Of a stretch of DNA of 64,000 nt, positions 39,429 to 49,506 are shown in pieces. The stretch's first letter is position 1, and each line of letters opens with the position of its first letter. Under the pieces are notes generated by a model. That model was given only the letters and a program-made list of their open reading frames with translations. It made no database searches and was not told the DNA's origin. Source of the DNA: Pseudomonas sp. BSw22131 (GTDB lineage: Bacteria; Pseudomonadota; Gammaproteobacteria; Pseudomonadales; Pseudomonadaceae); contig NZ_CP113949.1 of the NCBI RefSeq assembly GCF_026810445.1, positions 2,480,001 through 2,544,000 of the forward strand, in the 5' to 3' direction. The position numbers and the translations under genes are program-made.

Positions 39429-39464
39429 TTGACGCCGGGCTTTACGCATTCTTTATGCCCGGCG
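39429..39464 (+). promoter_or_regulatory. kdpFABC promoter with overlapping palindrome
   Basis: TTGACG (39429-39434) and TTTATG (39452-39457) are 17 bases apart. A perfect palindrome, CGCCGGGC (39433-39440) with GCCCGGCG (39457-39464), spans the spacer and -10. As RNA it could form a hairpin; as DNA it could be an operator. KdpE control is expected from the family but the site cannot be assigned by eye. Confidence 0.55.
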
Positions 39465-39545
39465 ACCTCCCTCGCTCTCGTTCCTTTACGCCCCTGCTAC
39501 GGACAATGACCCCAAGCGGCAATCGCCGTATGACGGAGAGTTTCC

Positions 39546-39641
39546 ATGAGTGTTCTGGATGGGGTGTCCCTGCTGTTGGCGGCAGGGTTGTTCGTGTACT
39601 TGCTGGTGGCGTTACTGCGCGCCGGCCAGGTCGAGGAGTGA
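39546..39641 (+). CDS. kdpF: Potassium-transporting ATPase small subunit KdpF
   Basis: This 31-residue single-helix protein (MSVLDGVSLLLAAG...LLVALLRAGQVEE) stabilises the KdpABC complex. It has the typical KdpF layout of one helix and a short polar tail. A CGGAGAG site precedes the ATG. It ends 5 bases before kdpA. Confidence 0.92.
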   Translation: MSVLDGVSLLLAAGLFVYLLVALLRAGQVEE

Positions 39642-39646
39642 CGGGC

Positions 39647-41341
39647 ATGCACGGTTACGACTATCTGCTGATCATCGCGTTCTTTGCACTGGTGCTGTTG
39701 CCAGCGCCGATGCTGGGGCGTTTCTACTACAAGGTCATGGAAGGTGAGCGCACTTTTCTGACCCCGGTCATGGGGCCGGTCGAGCGCATTTGCTATCGCA
39801 TTTCCGGCGTAGACCCCAAGATTGAGCACAACTGGAAAACCTACACACTGGCCTTGCTGGCCTTCAACCTGGCTGGCTTCGTCGCGTTGTTCGCGATCCT
39901 GCTGTTTCAGGGCTCTCTGCCACTCAACCCGCAAGCGCTGCCGGGTATGGAATGGTCGCTGGCCTTCAACACCGCAATGAGTTTTGTCACTAACACTAAC
40001 TGGCAGAATTACAGCGGCGAAGCGTCCCTCAGCTACCTGAGCCAGATGGCCGGCCTGACCGTGCAAAACTTCGTCAGTGCCGCAACCGGCATCGCCGTGC
40101 TGGTTGCATTCTGCCGTGGCATCAGCCGCCGCTCGACGCAAAGCCTGGGGAACTTCTGGACCGACATGACCCGCGCAACCCTTTACGGGCTGTTGCCGTT
40201 GTGCATCATCCTGGCGCTTTTTCTGGTGTGGCAGGGCGTGCCGCAGACCTTCGCCCATTACGTGGACGCCGTGACTCTGCAAGGCGCCGACCAGAGTATT
40301 CCGCTCGGCCCGGCTGCCAGCCAGATCGCAATCAAACAACTGGGCACCAACGGCGGCGGTTTCTTCGGCGTCAACTCGGCGCATCCGTTCGAGAACCCGA
40401 CCGCCTGGAGCAACCTGTTCGAGCTGGTATCGATCATCCTGATCCCGGTAGCGCTGGTGTTCACCTTCGGCCATTACGTCAAGGACCTGCGTCAGAGCCG
40501 GGCGATCATCGCCTGCATGCTGGCGTTGTTCCTGATTGGTGGTGCGACCATGCTGTGGGCGGAATATCAGCCCAACCCGACGCTGAGCATGGCTTCCGTT
40601 GAACAGACTGCACCGATGGAAGGCAAGGAAACGCGTTTTGGCACCACCGCGACCGTGCTGTGGGCAAGCGCGACTACCGCTGCTTCCAACGGCTCCGTCA
40701 ACGGCATGCACGACAGCCTCAATCCGCTGAGCGGTATGGTGGCGCTGGCGAACATGATGGTCGGCGAAGTGATCTTTGGCGGCGTCGGCGCAGGGCTGTA
40801 TGGCATGCTGCTGAACGTGCTGATCGCGGTGTTCCTCGCCGGCTTGATGATCGGACGTACGCCGGAATACCTGGGCAAAAAACTCCAGGCGCGTGAGGTC
40901 AAGCTCCTGGTCGCGACCCTGATCGTGATGCCGGTGGGCGTGCTGGTGTTTGGTGCATTGGCGGCGTCGTTGCCTGGCCCGGCCGGCGCGGTGAGCAACC
41001 CCGGCCCGCATGGCTTCAGCCAGTTGCTGTACGCCTACACCTCGGCCACGGCCAACAACGGCTCAGCGTTCGGCGGTTTCAGCGCCAACACGATGTTCCA
41101 CAACCTGATGCTCAGCCTCTCGATGTTCCTCGGTCGCTTCGGCTACATCCTGCCGGTGCTGGCATTGGCGGGCAGTCTGGCGGCGAAGAAAACCGCGCCG
41201 CTCAACCAGAACAGCTTTCCGACCCACGGCCCCTTGTTCGTGACCCTGCTGACGGTGACCATTTTGCTGGTGGGCGGGCTTACGTTCCTGCCGACCCTTG
41301 CACTGGGGCCGATTGCCGAACATCTGAGCCTGGGCTTCTGA
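39647..41341 (+). CDS. kdpA: Potassium-transporting ATPase subunit A
   Basis: This is the 564-residue channel-like subunit that binds and translocates potassium, with about ten helices and four pore-loop repeats. Recognisable filter-type segments include [35 protein letters not shown] and the late [14 protein letters not shown]. The [17 protein letters not shown] is chosen: it follows GAGTGACGGGC directly after kdpF and gives the family length; the much longer upstream frame covers kdpF and promoter DNA. It assembles with KdpB, C and F in the inner membrane. Confidence 0.97.
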   Translation: MHGYDYLLIIAFFALVLLPAPMLGRFYYKVMEGERTFLTPVMGPVERICYRISGVDPKIEHNWKTYTLALLAFNLAGFVALFAILLFQGSLPLNPQALPGMEWSLAFNTAMSFVTNTNWQNYSGEASLSYLSQMAGLTVQNFVSAATGIAVLVAFCRGISRRSTQSLGNFWTDMTRATLYGLLPLCIILALFLVWQGVPQTFAHYVDAVTLQGADQSIPLGPAASQIAIKQLGTNGGGFFGVNSAHPFENPTAWSNLFELVSIILIPVALVFTFGHYVKDLRQSRAIIACMLALFLIGGATMLWAEYQPNPTLSMASVEQTAPMEGKETRFGTTATVLWASATTAASNGSVNGMHDSLNPLSGMVALANMMVGEVIFGGVGAGLYGMLLNVLIAVFLAGLMIGRTPEYLGKKLQAREVKLLVATLIVMPVGVLVFGALAASLPGPAGAVSNPGPHGFSQLLYAYTSATANNGSAFGGFSANTMFHNLMLSLSMFLGRFGYILPVLALAGSLAAKKTAPLNQNSFPTHGPLFVTLLTVTILLVGGLTFLPTLALGPIAEHLSLGF

Positions 41342-41351
41342 GGAACGAATC

Positions 41352-43424
41352 ATGAACATGCAGATTCCTGCTACAAATAAAAACGCCGAACAGCCAACAC
41401 CTGTGGCGTCGCCAGCCAAGACCGCAATAGCCGACCTGTGGCGACCTGCGCTGGTCCAGGCCTTCGTCAAACTTGACCCGCGCCAGTTGAAACGGGCGCC
41501 GGTGATGCTGGTGGTGGAGCTGACCGCCATCCTCACCACCGTTTTGTGCCTGATCCCTGATCCGGCCGTACCGACCTTCGTCGCGGTGCAGATTGCAGTC
41601 TGGCTGTGGTTCACCGTGCTGTTCGCCAACTTCGCCGAAGCGTTGGCCGAAGGCCGCGGTAAAGCGCGGGCTGACAGCTTGAAGGCCGGTACCGAAGGCC
41701 TGAAGGCACGCTTGAAAGGCAGCAACGGCGCGTTTGAAATGGTCAGCGCCAGCAGCCTGCGCAAGGGTGACGTGGTACGCGTCGAGGCCGGGGAGATGAT
41801 CCCAGGCGACGGCGAAGTCATCGAAGGCATCGCGGCGGTCAACGAAGCGGCCATCACCGGTGAGTCCGCGCCGGTGATTCGTGAATCCGGCGGCGACCGT
41901 TCGGCTGTCACCGGCAACACCCGGCTGGTGTCCGACTGGTTGATGGTGCGCATCAGTGCCAACCCCGGCGAGTCGACCCTGGACCGCATGATCGCGTTGG
42001 TGGAAGGCGCCAAACGCCAGAAAACACCCAACGAAGTCGCACTCGACATCCTGCTGATCGGCCTGACGCTGATCTTCCTGCTGGTCGTCGTGACTTTGCA
42101 GCCGTTCGCTCACTTCGCCGGGGGCAATCTGCCGCTGGTGTTTTTGGTCGCGCTGTTGGTCACGCTGATCCCGACCACCATCGGCGGTTTGCTGTCAGCC
42201 ATCGGTATCGCCGGGATGGATCGCCTGGTGCGCCTGAACGTCATCGCCAAATCCGGGCGCGCCGTGGAAGCAGCCGGCGACGTACATGTGCTGCTGCTGG
42301 ACAAGACCGGCACCATCACTTTCGGTAACCGCCGTTGTGCAGCGGTGTATGCCGCACCGGGTGTGAGCCCCAAAGAGCTGAGTGAAGGAACGTTGCTGGC
42401 CTCGCTGGCGGACGATACGGCAGAAGGTAAATCCATCGTCGAGTACCTGCGCGGCTTGCACCCGATGGTCGAACCTGCACCCAGCCAATTGACCCCGGTG
42501 CCGTTCACCGCTGAAACCCGTTTGTCCGGTGTCGACTATGACGGCCGGGTGTTTCGCAAGGGTGCCGTCGATTCGCTGCTGAATTTCCTGGGCCGTGATC
42601 GCAGTGATCTGCCGTCGGTGCTGGCGCGTGAAATCGACAAGATCGCCAAAACCGGCGGCACCCCGTTGCTGGTCTGTGGCGACGGCAAGCTGCTGGGCGC
42701 CATCCACCTGAAAGACGTGGTCAAGCCCGGCATCCGTGAGCGCTTTGAAGAATTGCGCAAACTGGGCATTCGCACGGTGATGGTGACCGGCGACAACCCG
42801 TTGACTGCTGCTGCGATTGCCGCTGAGGCGGGCGTGGACGACGTGCTGGCCGAAGCGACGCCGGAGAAAAAGCTCGAGCGTATTCGTCAGGAGCAGAACG
42901 ACGGGCGTCTGGTTGCCATGTGCGGCGACGGCGCCAACGACGCCCCGGCGCTGGCTCAGGCCGATGTCGGCATGGCGATGAACGACGGCACGCAGGCGGC
43001 GCGCGAGGCGGCCAACATGGTCGATCTCGACAGCGACCCGACCAAGCTGCTGGACGTGGTGCAGATCGGCAAGGAATTGCTGGTTACACGCGGCGCGCTG
43101 ACGACGTTCTCGATTGCCAACGACGTGGCCAAATACTTCGCCATCCTGCCGGCGCTGTTCGCCTCGATCTACCCGCAGCTGGGCGTGCTCAATATCATGC
43201 ACCTGACCAGCCCGCAGAGCGCGATCCTTTCGGCCATCGTCTTCAACGCGCTGATCATTGTGGTGCTGATCCCGCTGGCGCTTCGTGGCGTGCGGGTTCA
43301 GGCGGCGAGCGCGGCGGCGTTGCTGCGACGTAACCTGCTGATCTACGGGCTGGGCGGGATTGCCGTGCCATTCGTGGGGATCAAGGCCATCGACATGCTG
43401 CTGACCGCGTTGCATCTGGTGTAA
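41352..43424 (+). CDS. kdpB: Potassium-transporting ATPase ATP-binding subunit
   Basis: This is a 690-residue P-type ATPase that energises uptake. The phosphorylated aspartate is Asp317 in [10 protein letters not shown], the actuator loop is TGES at 169-172, and the hinge motif [16 protein letters not shown] is present. TM helices lie around 50-95, 235-285 and 595-690. It starts 10 bases after kdpA with a GAGGAACG site. Confidence 0.98.
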   Translation: MNMQIPATNKNAEQPTPVASPAKTAIADLWRPALVQAFVKLDPRQLKRAPVMLVVELTAILTTVLCLIPDPAVPTFVAVQIAVWLWFTVLFANFAEALAEGRGKARADSLKAGTEGLKARLKGSNGAFEMVSASSLRKGDVVRVEAGEMIPGDGEVIEGIAAVNEAAITGESAPVIRESGGDRSAVTGNTRLVSDWLMVRISANPGESTLDRMIALVEGAKRQKTPNEVALDILLIGLTLIFLLVVVTLQPFAHFAGGNLPLVFLVALLVTLIPTTIGGLLSAIGIAGMDRLVRLNVIAKSGRAVEAAGDVHVLLLDKTGTITFGNRRCAAVYAAPGVSPKELSEGTLLASLADDTAEGKSIVEYLRGLHPMVEPAPSQLTPVPFTAETRLSGVDYDGRVFRKGAVDSLLNFLGRDRSDLPSVLAREIDKIAKTGGTPLLVCGDGKLLGAIHLKDVVKPGIRERFEELRKLGIRTVMVTGDNPLTAAAIAAEAGVDDVLAEATPEKKLERIRQEQNDGRLVAMCGDGANDAPALAQADVGMAMNDGTQAAREAANMVDLDSDPTKLLDVVQIGKELLVTRGALTTFSIANDVAKYFAILPALFASIYPQLGVLNIMHLTSPQSAILSAIVFNALIIVVLIPLALRGVRVQAASAAALLRRNLLIYGLGGIAVPFVGIKAIDMLLTALHLV

Positions 43425-43521
43425 GGCGGCACCTGCGCTGCGGACACCGGTTCGCAGCGCAGGAGCCATCGGGTGCTGCAACCAAGGTCTGCGGCGCTCA
43501 CTTTTGATTGAGGATTTGATG

Positions 43522-44088
43522 ATGTCGACTGTAATTCGTCCAGCCATAAGCCTGATTGTTCTGATGACCCTGATCACCGGCGTCGCCTACCCACTGGTGG
43601 TGACGGGTATTGCGCAAGTGGCGTTTCCTGAGCAGGCCAACGGCAGCCTGATCTATGACGATCAGGAGAAGGTGCGCGGTTCCGAGCTGATCGCACAGAA
43701 TTTCACCGGCGAAGAATGGTTTCACCCACGTCCTTCGGCAGGCGCTTATGCAACCGTCTCCAGCGGCGCGAGCAACCTGGCACCGAGTAATCCGGCGTTG
43801 GCTCAGCGCGTGGCCGATGATGCCGCCAAAAACGTGGTGGACGGGCAAGGCCCTGTGCCGCTGAACCTCTTGACCACCTCTGGCAGTGGCCTTGACCCGC
43901 ATGTTTCGCCCCAAGCCGCTGCTTATCAGGTCAGCCGTGTTGCAGCGGCGCGTAATGTTTCCCCGGACGCCGTGCAGGGGATTGTTGAGGCCAATACCTA
44001 TCGCCCGTTGATCGGTCCGCCAGTGGTCAACGTTTTAAGCTTGAATCAGGCGCTCAATGGGTTACCTTCTGCCAAATCCGTGAATTGA
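43522..44088 (+). CDS. kdpC: Potassium-transporting ATPase subunit C
   Basis: This is a 188-residue subunit with a single N-terminal helix ([20 protein letters not shown]) and a periplasmic domain. It carries [42 protein letters not shown] and [16 protein letters not shown], all KdpC signatures. The start is ambiguous: two adjacent ATGs follow GAGG, and the second (8-base spacing) is used; an upstream TTG also exists. It ends the pump operon and is followed by a REPIN, not directly by kdpD. Confidence 0.96.
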   Translation: MSTVIRPAISLIVLMTLITGVAYPLVVTGIAQVAFPEQANGSLIYDDQEKVRGSELIAQNFTGEEWFHPRPSAGAYATVSSGASNLAPSNPALAQRVADDAAKNVVDGQGPVPLNLLTTSGSGLDPHVSPQAAAYQVSRVAAARNVSPDAVQGIVEANTYRPLIGPPVVNVLSLNQALNGLPSAKSVN

Positions 44089-44121
44089 TCGACGATCTGG
44101 TGGGAGAGGGCTTGCTGAATC

Positions 44122-44201
44122 TGTAGGAGCCAACTTGTTGGCGAAGCGGTTTATGCGCTGTGTGAGGCGGGACGCTTCGCGAACAAGTTTGCTCCTGCAG
44201 C
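44122..44201. repeat. REPIN between kdpC and kdpD
   Basis: GTAGGAGCCAACTTGTTGGCGAAG and the inverse CTTCGCGAACAAGTTTGCTCCTGCAG, about 28 bases apart. The element lies inside an otherwise continuous kdpFABCDE order and could shift the ratio of pump to sensor message. Confidence 0.85.
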
Positions 44202-44220
44202 CCTGCGGCAGACTGGAATA

Positions 44221-46899
44221 ATGAGTAAGGAACAACACATCGTGAATTCGACCACCCGTGCCGACGCCATTCTGGCCAACCTGCCTCGGGAGGGGCGTGG
44301 CCGGCTGAAAGTGTTTCTGGGCGCCGCGCCCGGTGTCGGCAAGACGTACGCGATGTTGCAGGCGGCGCACACTCAGATGCGCCAGGGCGTTGCAGTGCTG
44401 GCGGGCGTGGTGGAAACCCATGGCCGCAGCGAAACCGAAGCCTTGCTCGGTGGCATCGCGCAGCAACCGCTGCTGCGCTCCGAATACCGTGGCGTAATTC
44501 TCGAAGAAATGGACCTCGACGGTCTGCTCAAGGCCGCGCCGGGACTGGCACTGGTTGACGAACTGGCCCACAGCAACGCCCCCGGCAGTCGTCACGCCAA
44601 GCGCTGGCAAGATATCCAGGAGCTGCTCTCGGCGGGCATCGACGTCTACACCACGGTCAACGTCCAGCACCTCGAAAGCCTCAACGACCAGGTGCGCGGC
44701 ATCACCGGCGTGCTGGTGCGCGAAACCCTGCCCGACTGGGTGCTGCAAGAAGCGTATGAACTGGTGCTGATCGACCTGCCGCCGAGGGAACTGCTTGAGC
44801 GCCTGCGCGATGGCAAGGTCTATGTACCTGAGCAGGCCCGCGCTGCCATCGATGCGTTCTTTTCGCAAACCAACCTCAATGCGCTGCGCGAACTGGCCAT
44901 GCAGACCGCCGCCGCGCAGGTCGATAACGATCTGGCGCAGGGCTACCGCCAGCTGGGGCAAGCGGCCCCTGCGGTGCGCGGCCGCTTGCTGGTGGGCGTG
45001 GACGGCGACGCCCAGGCTGAAAGACTGGTGCGCCATGCCAGCCGGGTGGCCCAGCGTCGGCATCTGCCTTGGAGTCTGGTGCACATCGACAACGGCCGGT
45101 TTTTCGATGAACTGGCGCGCACCCGTCTGCAAAACGCGCAACAACTGGCTGAACGGCTGGGCGGCGAAGTGGTGGTGCTGCGTGCGCCGGAGGTGGCAAA
45201 AACCCTGATTCAGCACGCCGCCGAGCGCCGGGCGAGTCTGGTGCTGGTCGGACAATCCCGGCCGAGCTGGCGCCGTCGCGTTCTCGGTGGAGGCTTGGCT
45301 GCGCGCTTGTTGCGCAATGCCCATGGCCTGGAAATCAACGTGCTGGACAGCGAAGCGCGCCCGGACCAGCCGCGTTCGACGTCACCTCGGGCGTTGGTTG
45401 GATTCGACTACGCCCTGGCCCTGCTCGCGACCGTGGGTGCGAGCGTACTTGCCTGGGCGGTGTCCGGCGTGCTGGCGCTGCCGAACATCTCACTGGTCTT
45501 TCTGGCGGCGGTGCTGCTGGTGGCCGTGCGCAGCAGCCTCGGCCCGGCGCTGGTGTGCGCTGTGGCGTCGTTTCTGGCTTACGATTTTCTGTTCATTCCG
45601 CCGAATTTCTCCCTGAGCATCCAGCGTGAAGAGGATGTGCTCACGCTGTTGTTTTTCCTGCTGATGGCGGGTGTCACCGGCAACCTCGCGGCCCGCCAGC
45701 GGGGTCAGTTGCGCGCGTTGCGTGACACTCAGGAAGAAACCAGCGAAATGCTCGAGCTGTCACGCAAACTGACGGCCGCCACGGACCGTCAGGCCGTGCT
45801 CAGCGCCGCCGAGCAACATTTGGGTGGCTGGAAGGAGCTGCAACTGTGCGTGCTGAACCCTGACGGCCACCAGGGCTGGACCGTCGAAATCGGCGGGCCG
45901 CTGGAGTTCTCGGAGTTTGAGCGCGCTGCTGCGGACTGGGCCTGGCAACACGGCCAGCCAGCGGGCAAGGGCACAGGGACATTGCCGTCCGGGCGCTGGT
46001 GGTGGTTGCCATTGTGGGTCGACGATGCGCCGCTGGCGTTGCTCGGTGTCTGTGCCAGAGAGGGGCAGATATTTACCCCGCAACGCCGGCGTCTGCTCAC
46101 CGCGCTCAGCCAGCCCATCGGTCAGGCACTGGCCCGCGTGCGACTGGCTGATGACCTCGAAGCAGCGCGTCTGCACGGTGAAACCGAACAGTTGCGCAGC
46201 GCGTTGCTGGCGTCCGTCTCCCACGATCTGCGCACACCGTTGACATCCATGCGCGGCAGCATCGACAGCCTGCTTGCGCTGGGTGAGGCGATACCGCTGG
46301 AAGATCGTCGAGAGCTGCTCGAAGGCACCCGCGATGAAGCCGAACGTCTGGACCGTTACATTCAGAACCTGCTGGACATGACCCGTCTCGGTCACGGCGC
46401 CTTGAAGCTGGCCCGCGACTGGGTATCGCCGGGTGACATTGTCTGCAGCGCCTTGAACCGTCTGCGCGCCGTGCTGGCGCCGCTGCAGGTCAGCACGCAG
46501 CTCGCGCCTGACTTGCCACTTTTGTATGTACACGCCGCGTTGATTGAGCAAGCGCTGGTCAACGTGATTGAAAACGCTGCGCGCTTTTCTCCCCAGCAGG
46601 GCCGTCTGCAACTGACGGCAGACGCGGATCAGGAGGAGGTGATCTTCGCGGTCAGCGACGAAGGTCCCGGCATTCCGGAAGCCGAACGGGCAAAGATTTT
46701 CGACATGTTCTACACCGCAGCCCGGGGCGATCGAGGTGGGCAGGGCACCGGTCTGGGACTGGCGATCTGTCAGGGGATGGTCGGCGCCCATGGCGGGCGC
46801 ATCACGGTCAGTGAAGGCATCGAGGGTCGCGGCACCCGGATCAGTCTGCACCTGCCGTTGCCCGCGCAACCCGACGCGCAATCGGAGCAGGCAGTGTGA
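44221..46899 (+). CDS. kdpD: Potassium-sensing histidine kinase KdpD
   Basis: This is an 892-residue kinase with the KdpD layout. An N-terminal domain carries the Walker motif FLGAAPGVGKTYAM (about 37-50) and the DELAHSN motif. A Usp-like domain spans about 250-370 and four transmembrane helices about 395-490. A GAF-like region leads to the HisKA domain with His668 (SVSHDLRTPLTSM) and then the ATPase with the NVIENAARFSP N box and DEGPGIPEAER. It phosphorylates KdpE at low potassium. The ATG has a weak site; a GTG about 8 codons in, preceded by AAGGA, is an alternative. Confidence 0.96.
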   Translation: MSKEQHIVNSTTRADAILANLPREGRGRLKVFLGAAPGVGKTYAMLQAAHTQMRQGVAVLAGVVETHGRSETEALLGGIAQQPLLRSEYRGVILEEMDLDGLLKAAPGLALVDELAHSNAPGSRHAKRWQDIQELLSAGIDVYTTVNVQHLESLNDQVRGITGVLVRETLPDWVLQEAYELVLIDLPPRELLERLRDGKVYVPEQARAAIDAFFSQTNLNALRELAMQTAAAQVDNDLAQGYRQLGQAAPAVRGRLLVGVDGDAQAERLVRHASRVAQRRHLPWSLVHIDNGRFFDELARTRLQNAQQLAERLGGEVVVLRAPEVAKTLIQHAAERRASLVLVGQSRPSWRRRVLGGGLAARLLRNAHGLEINVLDSEARPDQPRSTSPRALVGFDYALALLATVGASVLAWAVSGVLALPNISLVFLAAVLLVAVRSSLGPALVCAVASFLAYDFLFIPPNFSLSIQREEDVLTLLFFLLMAGVTGNLAARQRGQLRALRDTQEETSEMLELSRKLTAATDRQAVLSAAEQHLGGWKELQLCVLNPDGHQGWTVEIGGPLEFSEFERAAADWAWQHGQPAGKGTGTLPSGRWWWLPLWVDDAPLALLGVCAREGQIFTPQRRRLLTALSQPIGQALARVRLADDLEAARLHGETEQLRSALLASVSHDLRTPLTSMRGSIDSLLALGEAIPLEDRRELLEGTRDEAERLDRYIQNLLDMTRLGHGALKLARDWVSPGDIVCSALNRLRAVLAPLQVSTQLAPDLPLLYVHAALIEQALVNVIENAARFSPQQGRLQLTADADQEEVIFAVSDEGPGIPEAERAKIFDMFYTAARGDRGGQGTGLGLAICQGMVGAHGGRITVSEGIEGRGTRISLHLPLPAQPDAQSEQAV

Positions 46900-46948
46900 G
46901 CGGGCTTTGCGTTACGCTCTCGTTTTCTTCAGTCACGACAGGACAACC

Positions 46949-47638
46949 ATGAGCCAGACGGCAACCATTCTGGTGATCGATGACGAGCCGCAGATTCGAA
47001 AATTTCTGCGCATCAGCCTCGCTTCACAGGGCTACAAAGTGATTGAGGCCGGGACAGGCACCGAGGGTTTGAGCCAGGCCGCGCTGAACAAACCCGATTT
47101 GCTGGTGCTTGACCTGGGTTTGCCGGACATGGACGGGCAGGACGTGCTCATTGGCTTTCGCGAGTGGTCGACGGTGCCTGTGCTGGTGCTGTCGGTGCGC
47201 GCCAGTGAAAGCGAGAAAGTGCGTGCTCTGGACGCCGGCGCCAATGATTACGTGACCAAACCGTTTGGCATTCAGGAGTTTCTGGCACGGGTGCGTGCGC
47301 TTCTGCGCCAGTCCCCGGACAGCGGACAGCCTGAGTCGGCGCTGGTGATTGGCCCGTTGACCATTGATCTGGCCTACCGGCGCGTTTCCCTGGACGGTGT
47401 CGAAGTGGGCCTGACGCGCAAGGAATACGCCGTGCTGGCGCAACTGGCGCGCCATCCGGGCCGGGTCATCACGCAGCAGCAGTTGCTCAAGGATATCTGG
47501 GGCCCGACCCACACCGAAGACACCCATTACCTTCGCATTGTGGTCGGCCACCTGCGGCAGAAACTCGCCGACGACCCCGCCGCCCCGAGGTTCATCGTCA
47601 CCGAGGCGGGAGTCGGGTACCGGCTGGTTGAAAGCTGA
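46949..47638 (+). CDS. kdpE: Response regulator KdpE
   Basis: This is a 229-residue OmpR-family regulator. The receiver has VIDDEPQIRKFL, phosphorylated Asp55 in LVLDLGLPDMDG and Lys in DYVTKPFGIQEF. The winged helix has RKEYAVLAQLARHPGRVITQQQLLKDIWG and ends VTEAGVGYRLVES. It activates kdpFABC. The ATG with AGGA upstream is used; the frame running 70 codons upstream overlaps kdpD. It starts 50 bases after kdpD. Confidence 0.97.
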   Translation: MSQTATILVIDDEPQIRKFLRISLASQGYKVIEAGTGTEGLSQAALNKPDLLVLDLGLPDMDGQDVLIGFREWSTVPVLVLSVRASESEKVRALDAGANDYVTKPFGIQEFLARVRALLRQSPDSGQPESALVIGPLTIDLAYRRVSLDGVEVGLTRKEYAVLAQLARHPGRVITQQQLLKDIWGPTHTEDTHYLRIVVGHLRQKLADDPAAPRFIVTEAGVGYRLVES

Positions 47639-47926
47639 ATTGCCTGTAGACGCGAATTCATTCGCGTGGGGGATTGCCGGGTTCGTGCTGATGACGGCTC
47701 GCCAACAAGTTGGCTCCTACAGAAGCGTGAGGTGCGCCTGACATCTGTAGACGCGAATTCATTCGCGTGGCGTTGGAACTGATTCAACCCATGACATCGC
47801 CTCGCCAACAAGTTGGCTCCTACAGAAGCGTGAGGTGTGCCTGACATCTGTAGACGCGAATTCATTCGCGTGGCGTTGGAACTGATTCAACCCATGACAC
47901 TGCATCGCCAACAAGTTGGCTCCTAC
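47639..47926. repeat. Tandem REPIN array, left part
   Basis: Three units begin at 47644, 47745 and 47848 (about 101 and 103 bases apart). Each starts CTGTAGACGCGAATTCATTCGCG and runs to CGCCAACAAGTTGGCTCCTACA, with the linker GAAGCGTGAGG(T/C)GCCTGACAT. ACGCGAA-TTCA-TTCGCGT is a perfect palindrome. The array continues after the insertion element, so the element landed in it. Confidence 0.9.
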
Positions 47927-47944
47927 ACAGACTGTGTGAAAACC
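47927..47944 (+). repeat. Left terminal inverted repeat of IS
   Basis: ACAGACTGTGTGAAAACC, with one mismatch to the right end. Confidence 0.85.
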
Positions 47945-47967
47945 TAGCCAACCCGCCCCAGATCTAA

Positions 47968-48003
47968 GAAAATGCCCCGCATCGAAAGATGCGGGGCATT
48001 TTC
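47968..48003 (+). promoter_or_regulatory. 16-bp hairpin just before transposase start
   Basis: GAAAATGCCCCGCATC-GAAA-GATGCGGGGCATTTTC is a perfect 16-bp stem with a GAAA tetraloop, ending 2 bases before the transposase ATG. It may block read-in transcription or hide the translation start from external transcripts. Confidence 0.75.
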
Positions 48004-48005
48004 TT

Positions 48006-49407
48006 ATGGCGTACATCCAGGGCGAATCTCGAAACCAGACCAGCCTGTTTCCGGTTTCCATCGACGAAGTCATTCCCGAAGACCATCTCGTCCGGGTCAT
48101 TGATGCCTATGTTTCGCGCCTTGATCTCCGGGTTCTGGGTTTTGATAAAGCCATCCCCAAAGGCAACGGACGTCCACCTTACAACCCCGCCGATCTGCTC
48201 AAGCTCTACATCTACGGTTATTTCCAGCGCATACGGTCTTCGCGCCGGCTCGAAGCTGAGTGCCAACGCAACATCGAAGTCATGTGGCTGCTCAACCGCC
48301 TCGCGCCGGACTTCAAAACCATCGCCGACTTCCGCAAGGATAACGCCACCGCGTTCTCTGCAACCTGCCGCGCGTTTGTTCAGTTCTGCCGAACCGCAGC
48401 TTGGTCAAAGGTGATCTGGTCGCCAATGGCAGCAAATTCAAGGCTGTCGCTTCGGCCCGTCGTCACATCAGCACCAAGCACCTCAAGCGCGATCAGGAAA
48501 AATTGGACCGCCGCATAGCCAAGTATCTAGAGGATTTGGACTGCGCAGATCGCGACGAAAATGAAGAGGTGGTTGATCGAAGCGCTGTTAAGACGGTGCT
48601 GGCGAAACTGACCGCCAAACGGGACGACTACCTGACCTGCCAGGCGCTGATGGACGAACTGCAGATCACCCAATTCATCAGCACCGAAAGCGACGCGCGG
48701 ATGATGCGAGCCCCGCAGGGCATGGCCGTTGCCTACAACGTGCAGACCGCAGTCGACGCTGAAAACAGCCTGATCGTGCACCACGAAGTGACTCAGGAAG
48801 GCGATGATCGCAAGCAACTGGAGCCGATGGCAAAAGCGACTCAGGAAGTCCTTGAACAACCGAATCTGACCGTTACTGCAGATGCCGGCTATTCAAACGG
48901 CGAGCATTTTCAGGCCTGTGATGACGCCGGCATCACGGCGTACGTACCGATTAATCGGGGCAACAACATTGAAGACCCCACTTCTTTTGGCCGGACGATT
49001 TTAACTACGACCAGCAAAACGACCGCTACCAATGCCCGGCCGTTTTTTGCCCCTGCTGCAACTGAACAAGGGACAGCGAATCTACCGCGCAAACGCTAAT
49101 GACTGCGGCTCCTGCCCCCTTAAACATCGATGCACCAAGAGCCGCTATCGCTCGATCAAGCGACACGTTCACGAAGAAGCTTTTGAAAGAATGAAGCAGC
49201 GAATGCAGGCACATCCTGAGATGGTTGATGCCCGAAGAGCATCGTCGACCCGTTTGGCCCTCAACAATGGATCTACGGCAATGGCCGGTTCTTGCTTCGC
49301 CAGCTAAAGGGTGCGCGAACGGAAATGGCGCTTGCGATAACGCCTATAACCTGAAAAGGGCTATCAACGTCCTGGGCGTGCGCCGAATGATTGAGTTGCT
49401 GGCCTGA
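48006..49407 (+). pseudogene. IS1182-family transposase, multiply frameshifted
   Basis: The first segment (MAYIQGESRNQTSLFPVSID..., ending RAFVQFCR) is in one frame to about 48395. The second (LVKGDLVANGSKFKAVASARRH to GNNIEDPTSFG) is in the next. Further shifts occur near 48991, 49040, 49247 and 49345, before the C-terminal AYNLKRAINVLGVRRM. Where relatives as I recall them read AIDGSKF, this copy reads ANGSKF: a codon and the likely first catalytic Asp are missing. The element should not transpose on its own. Confidence 0.85.
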
Positions 49408-49438
49408 GGAAGGCCTTTTTTCTCTCTGTATAAATGGG

Positions 49439-49470
49439 AAATGCCCCGAGGTGATCGGGGCATTTTTTTG
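49439..49470 (+). terminator. Terminator at right end of IS
   Basis: AAATGCCCCGA-GGTGA-TCGGGGCATTT followed by T4 more: a perfect 11-bp stem and T-tract, ending transposase transcription about 20 bases before the right inverted repeat. Confidence 0.9.
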
Positions 49471-49488
49471 GTTAGCTGCTGGTTATCT

Positions 49489-49506
49489 GGTTTTCACACG
49501 GTCTGT
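49489..49506 (-). repeat. Right terminal inverted repeat of IS
   Basis: GGTTTTCACACGGTCTGT, complement ACAGACCGTGTGAAAACC, one mismatch to the left end. Confidence 0.85.

Larger units (their letters stand above)
39198..39545. promoter_or_regulatory. Region upstream of kdpF
   Basis: There is no gene here. It holds an AGCTACAAGC-type REP-like stretch (about 39333-39370), a perfect 8-bp palindrome, and the kdp promoter with its own palindrome, listed separately. Confidence 0.5.
47927..49506 (+). mobile_element. IS1182-family insertion sequence, degenerate
   Basis: This 1580-bp element is bounded by 18-bp inverted repeats, ACAGACTGTGTGAAAACC and the complement of GGTTTTCACACGGTCTGT, matching at 17 of 18 positions. 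Flanking AC on both sides suggests a 2-bp target duplication. It carries one transposase gene that is broken several times, and a hairpin inside each end. The flanking REPIN units fit back together when it is removed. I recognise the transposase as close to the Pseudomonas IS1182 group (ISPsy6-like, from memory). Confidence 0.85.

Noticed and set aside
39212..39646. N-terminal extension of kdpA
   Set aside because: It would cover the promoter and kdpF; the KdpA family starts at [13 protein letters not shown] residues and the length fits only that start.
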